From Ruminococcus sp. (GTDB lineage Bacteria > Bacillota > Clostridia > Oscillospirales > Ruminococcaceae): DNA of 32,291 nucleotides. The stretch is taken from contig JAFTYF010000028.1 in assembly GCA_017461395.1 (NCBI GenBank), positions 1-32,291 on the forward strand, written 5' to 3'. The translations under genes were made by a program, and so were the position numbers. This document shows, in pieces, positions 22,135 through 30,359 of the stretch (position 1 is its first letter; the number at the start of each line of letters is the position of its first letter). Below the pieces are notes generated by a model. The model searched no databases. It saw only the letters and a list, made by a program, of their open reading frames with translations, and was not told where the DNA came from.

Positions 22135-24147
22135 ATGAAATCGAAAAGCCGTAAAAAATATATCAGCAGGATCACTGCGGTTTCAATAGTTACATTATCG
22201 TGTGCTTCTGCAATATCGGTTTATTCTCTTACAAACAGCCTGAGCACAGAAGCCCAGCCGACTGCTGAGAATCTCAAAGGCACAGGTGATTATATTTTAG
22301 GCAGAGCTGATACTGCTCCTGAAAATGCCGACATGGACGGCGACGGTGTAATTGATGCATTTGATATGGTATTGATGAGACAAGCTCTTTCTGCAGGCAC
22401 GGGAGAAGATACAGAAGACGATACTGCAGAAAAGCATATCTATCTTGAAGGTAGTACAATCCGTTATGAAGGTTCTGGAATGTCTCTCAATGAAACCGCT
22501 GACGTAATAACGATCTCAAAACCGGGAACATTTATAGTTACCGGTGAATTAGAAAATGGTCAGATAATAGTTGATGTTGACAAGGAAGCATATCCGGAAG
22601 AAGCTGTCGAGCTCAGTCTTGAAGGTATGGAAATCTCGTGCTCTGACAACTCACCGATTTATATTGCAAGCATTGACGATGAATGTACAATTACTGCAAA
22701 GAAAGGCACGGATAATATAATTTCAGACGGCACTTCATATACAAACGCCGATGAGGATTGCGGAGCAATATACAGCAAAGATGATCTTAAATTCAAGGGC
22801 AAGGGCAATCTTACTGTAAACGGAAACTGCGCTGATGGTATTGTCGGCAAGGACGATGTCAAGATATATAACGGAAATATCACAGTAAATGCTGTTGACG
22901 ACGGTATCAGAGGCAAGGATTCCGTCAGAATCGGCGATGCAGACGATTTAGGCGTTGAGGACGCTTTCAAGAATCTTTCTGTAACCATAACTACAAGGTC
23001 TGGTGACGGAATAACATCAACCAATGCAGATGATGAAGGCAAGGGCTATGTCACAATTAATGGCGGAACTGTTTCTATTGATTCTTACGCTGACGGTGTA
23101 CAGGCTGAACAGGATATCACGGTAAACGGCGGTGATATCACCATCGAAACATACGAAGGCAGCTCGTTCTCCGGAAATGCATCATCTGGCTCATGGGGCG
23201 GAAGCAGTTCGGCTGAACCTGAAGTAAGCGCAAAGGGTCTTAAATCTAACGGTACACTTACAATAAACGGCGGTAATATTAATATTGATTCCTCTGACGA
23301 TTGTATTCATTCTGCCGGAAATCTCTCTCTCATCGGCGGAAAGCTTTCACTTGCCACTGCAGATGATGCCTGTCACTCAGATGCAGATCTCACAATAGGA
23401 AATGGAACTGAAAATACTTTTGATGACATAATTATCTACACAACAAAATGTTATGAGGGTATCGAAGGTCTTAATATTACTCAGAACAGCGGAACTGTCA
23501 TTATAAATTCAACTGACGACGGATACAATGCAGCCGGCGGTGCAGACGGTTCGGGAAATACTTCTCCCGGCGGTTGGAATTCCGGCGGTTTCGGCGGAAG
23601 CACAGGAAGTTATTCGCTGAATCTCAAAGGCGGATTTGCTCTGGTAAATATCTCAGACGGCGACCATGACGGATTCGATTCAAACGGAACTCTCACAATA
23701 AGCGGAGGATACTTTATAACAAACGGAAATGAACCTTTTGACTGTGATGGTACAAAAACATATTCCGGCGGCGTATATGTTATAAATAAGGGCTCAGGCG
23801 GAATGGGCGGCGGTCCTGGAGGTATGGGCGGCGGTCCCGGAGGTATGGGCGGAAGCGAACTTGCTTCTACTGTTACTGCATCATGCTCAGCTAATGCAGG
23901 CACAAGAATCACTCTTGCCGATGGTGAAAATGTCATTGTTTCATTTATCGCAGGTAAAAACGTGACCTCACTCACAGCAGGCTGTAACGCCCATACAGGA
24001 GCAAAATTCTATACAGGCGGAACTGTAACGGGAACTCCTGCAGCAGAACTCAATTCGCAAATCTGTTATATTAACGGAACTATTTCAGGTGGAACTGAGC
24101 TTGCATCAGGCAGTTCAGGAAGTAATACAAACCCATGGAGTAAATAA
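22135..24147 (+). CDS. Secreted DUF4353-like carbohydrate-binding protein with one dockerin-like EF-hand
   Basis: A 670-residue exported protein. A signal or anchor segment (about 12-33) is followed by a single dockerin-like calcium repeat (about 56-88): ADMDGDGVIDAFDMVLMRQAL, with Asp66, Asp68, Asp70 and Asp77 as likely ligands. The remainder is a beta-helix-like DUF4353 region with repeated turns such as GNGNITVNAVDDGIRGKDSV and GTLTINGGNINIDSSDDCIHSAG. Near residues 555-575 a Gly/Met-rich run repeats GGMGGGPGG. Proteins of this kind are often found beside CotH, VTC and DUF4956 genes; two of these lie just upstream on the other strand. AGGAG lies 9 bases before the ATG. Enzymatic activity is not evident; surface adhesion or binding is inference. 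Confidence 0.82.
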   Translation: MKSKSRKKYISRITAVSIVTLSCASAISVYSLTNSLSTEAQPTAENLKGTGDYILGRADTAPENADMDGDGVIDAFDMVLMRQALSAGTGEDTEDDTAEKHIYLEGSTIRYEGSGMSLNETADVITISKPGTFIVTGELENGQIIVDVDKEAYPEEAVELSLEGMEISCSDNSPIYIASIDDECTITAKKGTDNIISDGTSYTNADEDCGAIYSKDDLKFKGKGNLTVNGNCADGIVGKDDVKIYNGNITVNAVDDGIRGKDSVRIGDADDLGVEDAFKNLSVTITTRSGDGITSTNADDEGKGYVTINGGTVSIDSYADGVQAEQDITVNGGDITIETYEGSSFSGNASSGSWGGSSSAEPEVSAKGLKSNGTLTINGGNINIDSSDDCIHSAGNLSLIGGKLSLATADDACHSDADLTIGNGTENTFDDIIIYTTKCYEGIEGLNITQNSGTVIINSTDDGYNAAGGADGSGNTSPGGWNSGGFGGSTGSYSLNLKGGFALVNISDGDHDGFDSNGTLTISGGYFITNGNEPFDCDGTKTYSGGVYVINKGSGGMGGGPGGMGGGPGGMGGSELASTVTASCSANAGTRITLADGENVIVSFIAGKNVTSLTAGCNAHTGAKFYTGGTVTGTPAAELNSQICYINGTISGGTELASGSSGSNTNPWSK

Positions 24148-24181
24148 CTCTTTAATCAAAGTATAAAACCTATCATATCAG

Positions 24182-24217
24182 AAAAACCGGCAGCCTTTTC
24201 AGACTGCCGGTCTTTTA
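24182..24217 (+). terminator. Terminator after the DUF4353-like gene
   Basis: ACCGGCAG (24186-24193) pairs with CTGCCGGT (24204-24211), followed by CTTTTATT; the A-run on the left also lets it work for the opposite strand. Confidence 0.85.
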
Positions 24218-24277
24218 TTCCACATTAGTAAACTCTGTCTCTGTACCAGTATCAGTATGAGACTATAAAAATATGCA

Positions 24278-25555
24278 TTATTTCAGTTCTATAACCGTAT
24301 TTTTACCAGACTTCTTAGCTTTGTAAAGTGCCTTATCCACACGGGAACAAAGCGAATCAACAGTATCGTCAGGATTTGCCTGAGTCACACCGAGACTTAT
24401 CGTCTGAGACGGAATATTTCCAAGATCCATGCTGCTGAATGCTATACGTATCCTCTCGGCAATATTTTTTGCTTCGGCAAGATCAGAATTTTTCAGAAGA
24501 AGCATAAATTCCTCACCGCCCCACCGTCCGGCGCAAAAATCTTCTGTTCCGATGAGTTCATCATCCATGAGAATTCCCGCAAGACCTTTCAGAACCATAT
24601 CACCGGTATTATGTCCGTATGTATCGTTTACCTGTTTAAAATCATCAATATCAAGCATTATAAGACATCTAGTACCGCCTTTTTCCTTCATGACCGCAAG
24701 ACCTTTTCTGATGCGTGACTGAATTTTCCGGCGATTCAGCAGACCGGTAAGACCATCAGTATCGGCAGCAGTTTTTAGTCTGCGCCGAAGTCTTTCGTGC
24801 TCAGTAACATTGTTGAGAAGCCCGACAATTCCGCATACCCTGTCGTTTTTATCTTTAACTGGTTCCTTTATCACCTCAAAATACTCTGCTTCATCGTCAG
24901 CACCGACTTTAATTACATAAGAAGTTCCCTTACCTGTCCGAATTATTTCCTTGTCCGCTTCCATTGCAGCAAGAGCATTCTCCGTATCCTTTCGGATATC
25001 CACGTCTGTTTTTCCACGGATTGTCCATGCCGGATCGTTATCGTGCTCAATATGATACCAATCACGTGTAGCAAAGACGTATTTACAGTCGGCATCTTTA
25101 AGGTAAATATTTGATGGCAGAGCCATGAGCATACGCTCAATTTCGTAAAAAGACGCAGAGTCCTTCAGCCTGATCGCATTTTCGATACGCTGCTCAGTCA
25201 GCTTTTTATGGAACGGCGGAACTATGATATCCACTGCTCCCTGTGACAGACATTCGATTTCCTCGTTCATAGGGATTCCACTGGCAACAAGAATTATAGG
25301 AATGAACATGAATCTCGGTTCTTCCTTGACTCTCGCCATAAACTCCTTGCCTTTTTTGGCAGCAAGCATGGAATCAAGCAGAATTGCCGAAATATTGCTG
25401 TAATTCTGTTCGAGCTGCTGTATACCAGCTTCAATGCTGTCCGAAAAGATGAAGCTGTACCTGTCATTAAGGAGAGTGCCCATCTCGCTGGAAATCCTGC
25501 TGTTTTCTGAAATCAGCAGTAATTTTTTTATTTTATTATTCTGTTCAGAATTCAT
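24278..25555 (-). CDS. Diguanylate cyclase with degenerate receiver and PAS domain
   Basis: A 425-residue cytoplasmic signalling protein predicted to make cyclic di-GMP. Residues about 10-125 resemble a receiver with Asp in ISAILLDSMLAAKKG. The acidic pair is Ser-Glu and the usual Lys-Pro is replaced by Pro-Pro (IIVPPF), so normal phosphorylation is doubtful. Residues about 135-255 look like a PAS sensor (LPSNIYLKDADCKYVFATRDW). Residues about 265-425 form a GGDEF domain with an active GGEEF (346-350), DTDGLTGLLNRRKI and YGHNTGDMVLKGL. No RxxD inhibitory site precedes GGEEF. The start at 25555 is favoured because the predicted transcript starts near 25586 and GGTGGGGA precedes it; longer frames begin upstream of that point. 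Confidence 0.93.
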   Translation of the reverse strand: MNSEQNNKIKKLLLISENSRISSEMGTLLNDRYSFIFSDSIEAGIQQLEQNYSNISAILLDSMLAAKKGKEFMARVKEEPRFMFIPIILVASGIPMNEEIECLSQGAVDIIVPPFHKKLTEQRIENAIRLKDSASFYEIERMLMALPSNIYLKDADCKYVFATRDWYHIEHDNDPAWTIRGKTDVDIRKDTENALAAMEADKEIIRTGKGTSYVIKVGADDEAEYFEVIKEPVKDKNDRVCGIVGLLNNVTEHERLRRRLKTAADTDGLTGLLNRRKIQSRIRKGLAVMKEKGGTRCLIMLDIDDFKQVNDTYGHNTGDMVLKGLAGILMDDELIGTEDFCAGRWGGEEFMLLLKNSDLAEAKNIAERIRIAFSSMDLGNIPSQTISLGVTQANPDDTVDSLCSRVDKALYKAKKSGKNTVIELK

Positions 25556-25592
25556 CAAGGAATCCCCACCCCCTATCATTTCTTGCATATAT

Positions 25593-25621
25593 ATTATATA
25601 ATCTTTTTGATTTTTTGTCAA
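25593..25621 (-). promoter_or_regulatory. Sigma-A promoter of the diguanylate cyclase gene
   Basis: On the minus strand TTGACA (25616-25621), a 17-base spacer and TATAAT (25593-25598) form a consensus promoter with a start near 25586. It is back-to-back with the rnpB promoter. Confidence 0.88.
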
Positions 25622-25690
25622 TTACTTTCACTAATTATATACACATCACACAAATAAGACAACGTATTTTTGTTCATACAAACGAATCAG

Positions 25691-25719
25691 TTGACAAATC
25701 AAAATATAAATGGTATAAT
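25691..25719 (+). promoter_or_regulatory. Sigma-A promoter of rnpB
   Basis: TTGACA (25691-25696), a 17-base spacer and TATAAT (25714-25719) match the consensus exactly; the start near 25726 coincides with the 5' end expected for RNase P RNA. Confidence 0.92.
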
Positions 25720-25725
25720 AAATTT

Positions 25726-26065
25726 GAGCAGACTATGCGGTAGCGGAAACGTTTTAGTTTATGAGGAAAGTCCGGGCATCACAGGGCAGGGTAGCTGCTA
25801 ACGGCAGCCGAGGGCGACCTTAGGGCAAGTGCAACAGAGATATACTGCCTCCTCGTGAGGTGATGGTGGAAAGGCGAGGTAAGAGCTCACCAGAGTACAG
25901 GAGACTGTACTGCTATGTAAACCCTATCCGATGCAACGTCTATTGGTGCTTTATATCTTAACGTCTGCCCGGCGGATATAGAGTAATGACGGCTTGAGCC
26001 TGTCGGCGACGGCAGGCGTAGATAAATTACCGCACACGACAGAACCCGGCTTATCGGTCTGGTCA
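25726..26065 (+). ncRNA. rnpB: RNase P RNA (bacterial class A-like)
   Basis: The catalytic RNA that trims tRNA 5' ends. It contains the near-universal core GAGGAAAGTCCGGGC (about 25759-25773) and its P4 partner ACAGAACCCGGCTTAT (about 26039-26054). GGTAGC, AGGGCAGGGTAGCTGC and the loop GGTAAGAGCTCACC also match. The terminal P1 helix pairs CAGAC (25729-25733) with GTCTG (26057-26061). The length of about 340 bases fits. The ends are set by the promoter and the P1 pairing, and could be off by a few bases. Confidence 0.96.
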
Positions 26066-26089
26066 TTTTACTTCCCAACAATTGAGGAA

Positions 26090-26122
26090 GAAAAAAAGAG
26101 AGCTTTTCAGCTCTCTTTTTTT
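26090..26122. terminator. Terminator of rnpB, shared with the AraC gene
   Basis: AAAAAAAGAGAGCT and AGCTCTCTTTTTTT pair over about 14 bases with loop TTTC. It follows rnpB by about 25 bases and touches the stop codon of the convergent araC-type gene. Confidence 0.9.
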
Positions 26123-26975
26123 AATCCATCCACATTTTCCTGTAAGCAAAGCACGTTATATTCTCTGATTTTTTGAACTGTCTCGCAAAATAGCTCTGGT
26201 CGTTGAAGCCGCACAGATGCGCTATATCATCAATGGATTTATCCGAAAATCTCAGCAGCTTTTTGCCGTAATTTATCCTTGCCGTGATGATATGCTGGAA
26301 TATCGTCATGCCGTATATCTTCTTGTACTCTCTTGTAAGATAAAATTTGCTTATATAAAACTGAGTTGAAAGCATTTCCAGCGAAAGATCATCACTGAAA
26401 TGATCCTCTATATAATTATGTACTGCCATAAGCTTGTTTTTCAGTGCAGAATCATATTCCTCATCGCCGGAATTTGCCATAAGCGATAGCGTGAGCAGAT
26501 CCATGATATAGCGTGAGGATAATATCTCACTGTCCGGACTTTTTTCCTCATTTATCCCGATTATCTTAGTTATCGCTGAAACAGCACGGTCGAAGGATGC
26601 AACACGAAACACATTCTTAGAGTGCGAAACAAAGTGATCGTAATACTGACGTGATGTTGCGCCATTGAAATACACCCACAGAAGCTTCCAGGGCTCGTCC
26701 ACAGAGCTTGCATATGAATGTGGCAGACGGCAGTCAATAAAGAAGCAGTCGCCCTTTGATACAGTGCAGCTTTCCTTGCCGAAGCTCAGTTCTCCCCTGC
26801 CCTTTATAACAGCGGCAAACAGAAAGGATTCCAGCTGCTGCATATGCGAAGCCGCCCTTTCCCCTGCAACAAGACATCCCGTTTCCTGAACGTAAAAGAA
26901 GGCATTCTTCGCCGACGGACTGGGCGTGCAGATTATTCGCTTTGATGAATTTACAGTTTCCTTTATTTTTTCCAT
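26121..26975 (-). CDS. AraC-family transcriptional regulator
   Basis: A 284-residue regulator with an N-terminal cupin-like sensing domain (RGELSFGKESCTVSKGDCFFIDCRLPHSY, recognisable by CTVSKGDCFFID and the final PHSY) and two C-terminal AraC helix-turn-helix motifs. The first motif is LSLEMLSTQFYISKFYLTREYKKIYG; the second is DIAHLCGFNDQSYFARQFKKSENIT, of which SYFARQFKK is the diagnostic helix. Such proteins usually sense a sugar or other small molecule and act near carbohydrate genes, but no such target lies beside it. The start at 26975 has AAGGAGG 7 bases upstream. The gene lies 10 bases after a small membrane-protein gene and is probably co-transcribed with it. Confidence 0.93.
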   Translation of the reverse strand: MEKIKETVNSSKRIICTPSPSAKNAFFYVQETGCLVAGERAASHMQQLESFLFAAVIKGRGELSFGKESCTVSKGDCFFIDCRLPHSYASSVDEPWKLLWVYFNGATSRQYYDHFVSHSKNVFRVASFDRAVSAITKIIGINEEKSPDSEILSSRYIMDLLTLSLMANSGDEEYDSALKNKLMAVHNYIEDHFSDDLSLEMLSTQFYISKFYLTREYKKIYGMTIFQHIITARINYGKKLLRFSDKSIDDIAHLCGFNDQSYFARQFKKSENITCFAYRKMWMD

Positions 26976-26985
26976 ATCTGCCTCC

Positions 26986-27243
26986 TTAGTGCATGAAAAT
27001 AAAGATGACAGCCGCAGCTGATACAATTGCAGCGATGAGGAAAAAAATTCTTCCCCATTTTCTGTGTTTGCGTCGTTTGGTGTATTCAAGCCCGAGCTTC
27101 GCTATATACCGGTGTGCTTCGGCTCTTGACACCTCCGGCGGAAGCTCCCTTACATTAGGTCTGAGATAGAATACCGCCTTTTCAAAGTAAATGCTGTCAG
27201 GATTATTGATCTCAACTATCTTTTTTGTTACGCCCTTTATCAT
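26986..27243 (-). CDS. Small membrane protein of unknown function
   Basis: An 85-residue protein I do not recognise. The first 60 residues are soluble and charged (IEINNPDSIYFEKAVFYLRPN). A C-terminal membrane span follows (about 65-83), preceded by the strongly basic KRRKHRKWGR, so the N-terminus should be cytoplasmic. The ribosome binding site GAGGTA lies 8 bases before the ATG. It precedes the AraC-type gene by 10 bases. Confidence 0.72.
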   Translation of the reverse strand: MIKGVTKKIVEINNPDSIYFEKAVFYLRPNVRELPPEVSRAEAHRYIAKLGLEYTKRRKHRKWGRIFFLIAAIVSAAAVIFIFMH

Positions 27244-27303
27244 AATAATTACCTCGCAGAATCATAATTATATTCTGATTATTGGTAATTTTCGGGATAT
27301 TAT

Positions 27304-28119
27304 TCATTTTTCCGGAAGATTGCGTATATAATGAAAAAGATACTGCTGTGCGATACCTGCATTTTCACTGAGATATTCCGGAAATCCGTCCGGATAATAC
27401 TCTGCAAGAACTCTTTTTATCCACACATCAACCGGAAACGCCTCTGTACGATGCATTCCGAAAAGAAGAACACATTCTGCAACCTTTGGTCCGACTCCGG
27501 AAATTTTTTTCAGTTCTGTTCTTGCTTCTTCAATTGGCATTTCTTCAATCTCCGAAAGATTTACTATTCCGGAAGCTGCCTTTGCAGCGGCATCACAGAT
27601 ATACTTAGCACGGAAACCGCTCCTCAGCTCTGAAAGCGTTTCCGGAGTTTCGGCGGAAAGCTCTGCCGCATCCGGAAAACGTCCGCTGTACATTCCGCAA
27701 AGACGGTCAATTATCCCCTTTATACGGGGAATATTATTATTCTGGGAAATAATGAAGGAAATAAGGCATTCCCAGCTGTTCTGACGAAGAAGACGGATCC
27801 CTCCCGCAAAACGGCAGGCTTCATACAGCGTTTTTTCCTCGGAAAACTGCCTTTTCAGCTCGGAATAGTCAGTTTCAAAGTCGAAATAATCCTTCCATGT
27901 TCCAAGAAAACTTTCCTCTGAAACGTCATGAAAGAAGAACTCTCCTTTTTTTATCTGAGATACCATAAGCTCGCTGTTAAGAAATCTTCCCCGATATGTA
28001 CAATCGTAGTCAGAGGGAATCCTTTTCCACCGGAATGCCTGACCGCAGTCGAGAGTTTCATCGAGATCAAGATCAGTCTCAGATACGATAATTCCATTAT
28101 CTGTAACCTTATAATCCAT
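27304..28119 (-). CDS. 8-oxoguanine DNA glycosylase/AP lyase, Ogg1-like
   Basis: A 271-residue base-excision repair enzyme of the HhH-GPD superfamily, resembling eukaryotic-type OGG1 more than MutY or Nth. The N-terminal domain has ETLDCGQAFRWKR. The helix-hairpin-helix is LKKISGVGPKVAECVLLFG (203-221), the catalytic lysine is K172 (GFRAKYI), and the catalytic Asp is D231 (FPVDVWIKR). It removes oxidised guanine. No iron-sulphur cluster cysteines are visible. Ribosome binding site AGGAG lies upstream of the ATG. It is separated from the small gene downstream by 60 bases without a clear terminator. Confidence 0.93.
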   Translation of the reverse strand: MDYKVTDNGIIVSETDLDLDETLDCGQAFRWKRIPSDYDCTYRGRFLNSELMVSQIKKGEFFFHDVSEESFLGTWKDYFDFETDYSELKRQFSEEKTLYEACRFAGGIRLLRQNSWECLISFIISQNNNIPRIKGIIDRLCGMYSGRFPDAAELSAETPETLSELRSGFRAKYICDAAAKAASGIVNLSEIEEMPIEEARTELKKISGVGPKVAECVLLFGMHRTEAFPVDVWIKRVLAEYYPDGFPEYLSENAGIAQQYLFHYIRNLPEK

Positions 28120-28169
28120 ATTCCCACTTGCTCCTGTTAATGAAATTTTGGTGAAATGCGTAAATACAC

Positions 28170-28198
28170 TTGATTTTTCTATTTAATTATACTAAAAT
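28170..28198 (+). promoter_or_regulatory. Promoter of the TPM lipoprotein/alarmone synthetase operon
   Basis: TTGATT (28170-28175), a 17-base spacer and TAAAAT (28193-28198) lie 35 bases before the predicted start codon. Confidence 0.6.
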
Positions 28199-28232
28199 AT
28201 TAATAAGATTACAAGTAGAAGGATTGATTTTT

Positions 28233-29141
28233 TTGAAAAAAATTTTTTCAGCAGCCATACTGACTCTCACTGCAGTGATGATCTGCGGATGCGCAAAAAA
28301 GACCGAAAAGGCAGATAACGGCGATACGCCGGCAAATGCAACCATTCAAACCGAAGCAACAACAAAAGTTCTTGACAGAGTTCCTGTAACTGAGCCGGAA
28401 GCTACCACAGTACGCAAAACTCCGGAAAGCACAATTTCAAGTGCCTACATAAAGGATAATGCCAGCATAATGACTGACGAGGATATTCAGCTCTGCGATC
28501 AGCTTATATCAGAATTACGCTCCAGCCGTATGCTGAATGCCGCTGTCGTTACTACAAACGATCTTGGTGGCGATGAACCTTACAACTATGCAGCAAAATG
28601 CTACAACGAGATATTTATCGCTGATAAAAACAATGGTATCCTCTTTCTTATAAACAACGATACAAATGAGGATATCCTCTATAAATCTGGAATTATGACT
28701 ATTGACCCTGACGCTGAAAAGGAAGCTCTTTTTAAGGCAACACAGGAAATAGTCGCCGGTAATTACGGCGCTGCTGCTTCAGGAATGCTCCGGCTCGGCG
28801 AAGCTTGTCCGTCGCATATTTTCGATAATTCCGGATTTTTTACACCTCAGCAGATCGCTGATATCGAAAAAGCTGCCGCTGAATACGGCACTGAGCTTTC
28901 AGTCTGCACAGTCGGAAGTCTGATTGATGTAGATAACACCGCCTCCAATATATTTTACCAGAGGCGCTATCCTGAGAAAAATGGAATTCTGCTCCTTATC
29001 GACGGCAGCGGAGCAACTGCGGCTTACTCCGATATGAACATTCCGCAAAATCTCAAAAATACAGCTCCAGCTTCACCTGTATCCAACACCAACGACTTAT
29101 ATACATTTTTGATTGATCTTCTTACAGAAAAGAGGGATTAG
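28233..29141 (+). CDS. Lipoprotein with two TPM-like domains
   Basis: A 302-residue putative lipoprotein with signal peptide KKIFSAAILTLTAVMICGC, lipidated Cys near residue 20, and a Thr-rich linker. Two tandem copies of a TPM-like fold follow, each starting with a helix and ending in a GIL(L/F)LI strand. The first is about 70-165 (IMTDEDIQLCDQLISELRS ... NNGILFLINNDTN), the second about 190-285 (FTPQQIADIEKAAAEYGTEL ... KNGILLLIDGSGATAA). TPM (DUF477) proteins are often acid phosphatase-like or involved in quality control at the membrane. The start is a TTG at 28233, 10 bases after AGAAGG; an upstream in-frame ATG at 28170 falls in the promoter. The next gene starts 2 bases after its stop. 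Confidence 0.78.
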   Translation: MKKIFSAAILTLTAVMICGCAKKTEKADNGDTPANATIQTEATTKVLDRVPVTEPEATTVRKTPESTISSAYIKDNASIMTDEDIQLCDQLISELRSSRMLNAAVVTTNDLGGDEPYNYAAKCYNEIFIADKNNGILFLINNDTNEDILYKSGIMTIDPDAEKEALFKATQEIVAGNYGAAASGMLRLGEACPSHIFDNSGFFTPQQIADIEKAAAEYGTELSVCTVGSLIDVDNTASNIFYQRRYPEKNGILLLIDGSGATAAYSDMNIPQNLKNTAPASPVSNTNDLYTFLIDLLTEKRD

Positions 29142-29143
29142 CA

Positions 29144-29836
29144 TTGAGCGAAATGGACTTTTACATGGAAACACTGGAAAATCTTCCGGCTGTGATAAAC
29201 AGCGGCGAGAGCATGAAAGAACGCGTCGCCACACTTGTATACGACTTCATGCAGCTACAGCACCTTTATGACTCCGCAATTGAGGTCGTGAAAACATATC
29301 TCAATATCATCGACAGCGAATTCAGCATGAAATTCCAGCGAAATCCCATCCACAATATTGACAGCCGGCTGAAATCTCCGCAGTCGATTATCGGAAAACT
29401 GCAGAAAAAAGGACTCCCCGTAAGTATTGAGACTGCGCAGAAAAATCTCCTTGATATAGCCGGAATCCGTGTAACCTGCTGTTACATAAACGATATCTAC
29501 GCAGTTGCAGATATGCTTTGCCGCCGTGATGATTTCACTGTAATCAAGCAGAAAGACTACATAAAAAATCCCAAACCAAGCGGATACCGAAGCTTTCACA
29601 TTATCGTGAGCGTTCCTGTTTACCTTTCAACAAGAAAAACATATGCTCCTGTGGAAATACAGATAAGAACTATCGCTATGGATTTCTGGGCAAGTCTTGA
29701 ACACCAGCTTAAATACAAGACTGCCTCTGCCATTACACCGGAAATTTCCGAGGAACTCCGGAACTGTGCGGATAAAATTGCAGAAACAGATATTCAGATG
29801 CAGGATATCTTCATGAAGATACACGACATTGACTGA
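29144..29836 (+). CDS. Small alarmone synthetase, RelQ/RelP type (GTP pyrophosphokinase)
   Basis: A 230-residue cytosolic (p)ppGpp synthetase with only the RelA/SpoT synthetase domain. Motifs include SRLKSPQSIIGKLQKKG (ATP-binding basic region), DIAGIRVTC, KQKDYIKNPKPSGYRSFHIIV, and PVEIQIRTIAMDFWASLEHQLKYK. There is no hydrolase, TGS or ACT domain, and the length fits RelQ/RelP. It starts at TTG 29144 with AGAGGG 7 bases upstream; the in-frame ATG at 29153 is an alternative. Co-transcription with the lipoprotein gene is supported by the 2-base gap. Confidence 0.93.
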   Translation: MSEMDFYMETLENLPAVINSGESMKERVATLVYDFMQLQHLYDSAIEVVKTYLNIIDSEFSMKFQRNPIHNIDSRLKSPQSIIGKLQKKGLPVSIETAQKNLLDIAGIRVTCCYINDIYAVADMLCRRDDFTVIKQKDYIKNPKPSGYRSFHIIVSVPVYLSTRKTYAPVEIQIRTIAMDFWASLEHQLKYKTASAITPEISEELRNCADKIAETDIQMQDIFMKIHDID

Positions 29837-29895
29837 CCTTAGAACTACATCTCCATTGTTCGACAAAAGCTTCTCTTATTGCTATTTTTCTCCTA

Positions 29896-29924
29896 TTCAC
29901 AAAAGCTCTCCTGAATGATATAAT
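29896..29924 (+). promoter_or_regulatory. Promoter of the DUF6514-like gene
   Basis: TTCACA (29896-29901), a 17-base spacer and TATAAT (29919-29924) lie 33 bases before the start codon. TTCGACA, a 0A-box match, lies 30 bases upstream of the -35 at 29859-29865; that match may be chance. Confidence 0.7.
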
Positions 29925-29956
29925 GAGTTATATCAAAAAAGGAGGCTTACAAAGCT

Positions 29957-30259
29957 ATGTTCGGAATAGTAAGAAAAACAAAACACGAAGTCAGAAACAG
30001 GACTGTTTACATGGAGGTTTACGGAGACAACAAGGTCGCATACCGTGTAACTGCCGGATGGATAAACCCCTGCGGCGAAAATATCTGTACATATGGCGTT
30101 GAAGCAGAGGATTACACTTCCGGAGAAAAGGAAACTATCCCTGATTTTTCCAGAAATGTCGAGGATGCTGTAGATTTTGTAGAAATGATGATAACTAAAC
30201 GCATACGCCCGAAAAATATGTACGACAGAGCACTAAATTATCTATGTATCTCTATATAA
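29957..30259 (+). CDS. Small DUF6514-like protein
   Basis: A 100-residue protein with its own promoter and terminator. The pattern CTYGVEAEDYTSG, IPDFSRNVEDAVDFVEMMI and RPKNMYDRALNYLC resembles the Clostridia-specific DUF6514 family, of unknown function; I am moderately sure of this match. No membrane segment. GGAGG lies 11 bases before the ATG, slightly far. A strong monocistronic unit of this kind in Clostridia is often a regulatory or stress-related gene, but that is only a guess. Confidence 0.75.
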   Translation: MFGIVRKTKHEVRNRTVYMEVYGDNKVAYRVTAGWINPCGENICTYGVEAEDYTSGEKETIPDFSRNVEDAVDFVEMMITKRIRPKNMYDRALNYLCISI

Positions 30260-30261
30260 AG

Positions 30262-30296
30262 CAAAAACGGATTGCATGAGCAATCCGTTTTTTTCT
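30262..30296 (+). terminator. Terminator of the DUF6514-like gene
   Basis: AAAAACGGATTGC and GCAATCCGTTTTTTT pair over 13 bases with loop ATGA and a T-run; it begins 3 bases after the stop codon. Confidence 0.9.
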
Positions 30297-30359
30297 TTAT
30301 AGTAAACCTGTGCATTAAGCCTAATAAGCTTTTCGTTGGAAAGTGATATATCATGACTG

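Noticed and set aside
23795-23860. Short tandem DNA repeat (about 24 bases, 2-3 copies) as a CRISPR or satellite
   Set aside because: It encodes the in-frame Gly/Met-rich GGMGGGPGG run of a protein; no spacers are present.
29859-29865. Firm Spo0A-regulon assignment of the DUF6514-like gene
   Set aside because: One 7-base match is within chance expectation; kept only as a low-interest finding.
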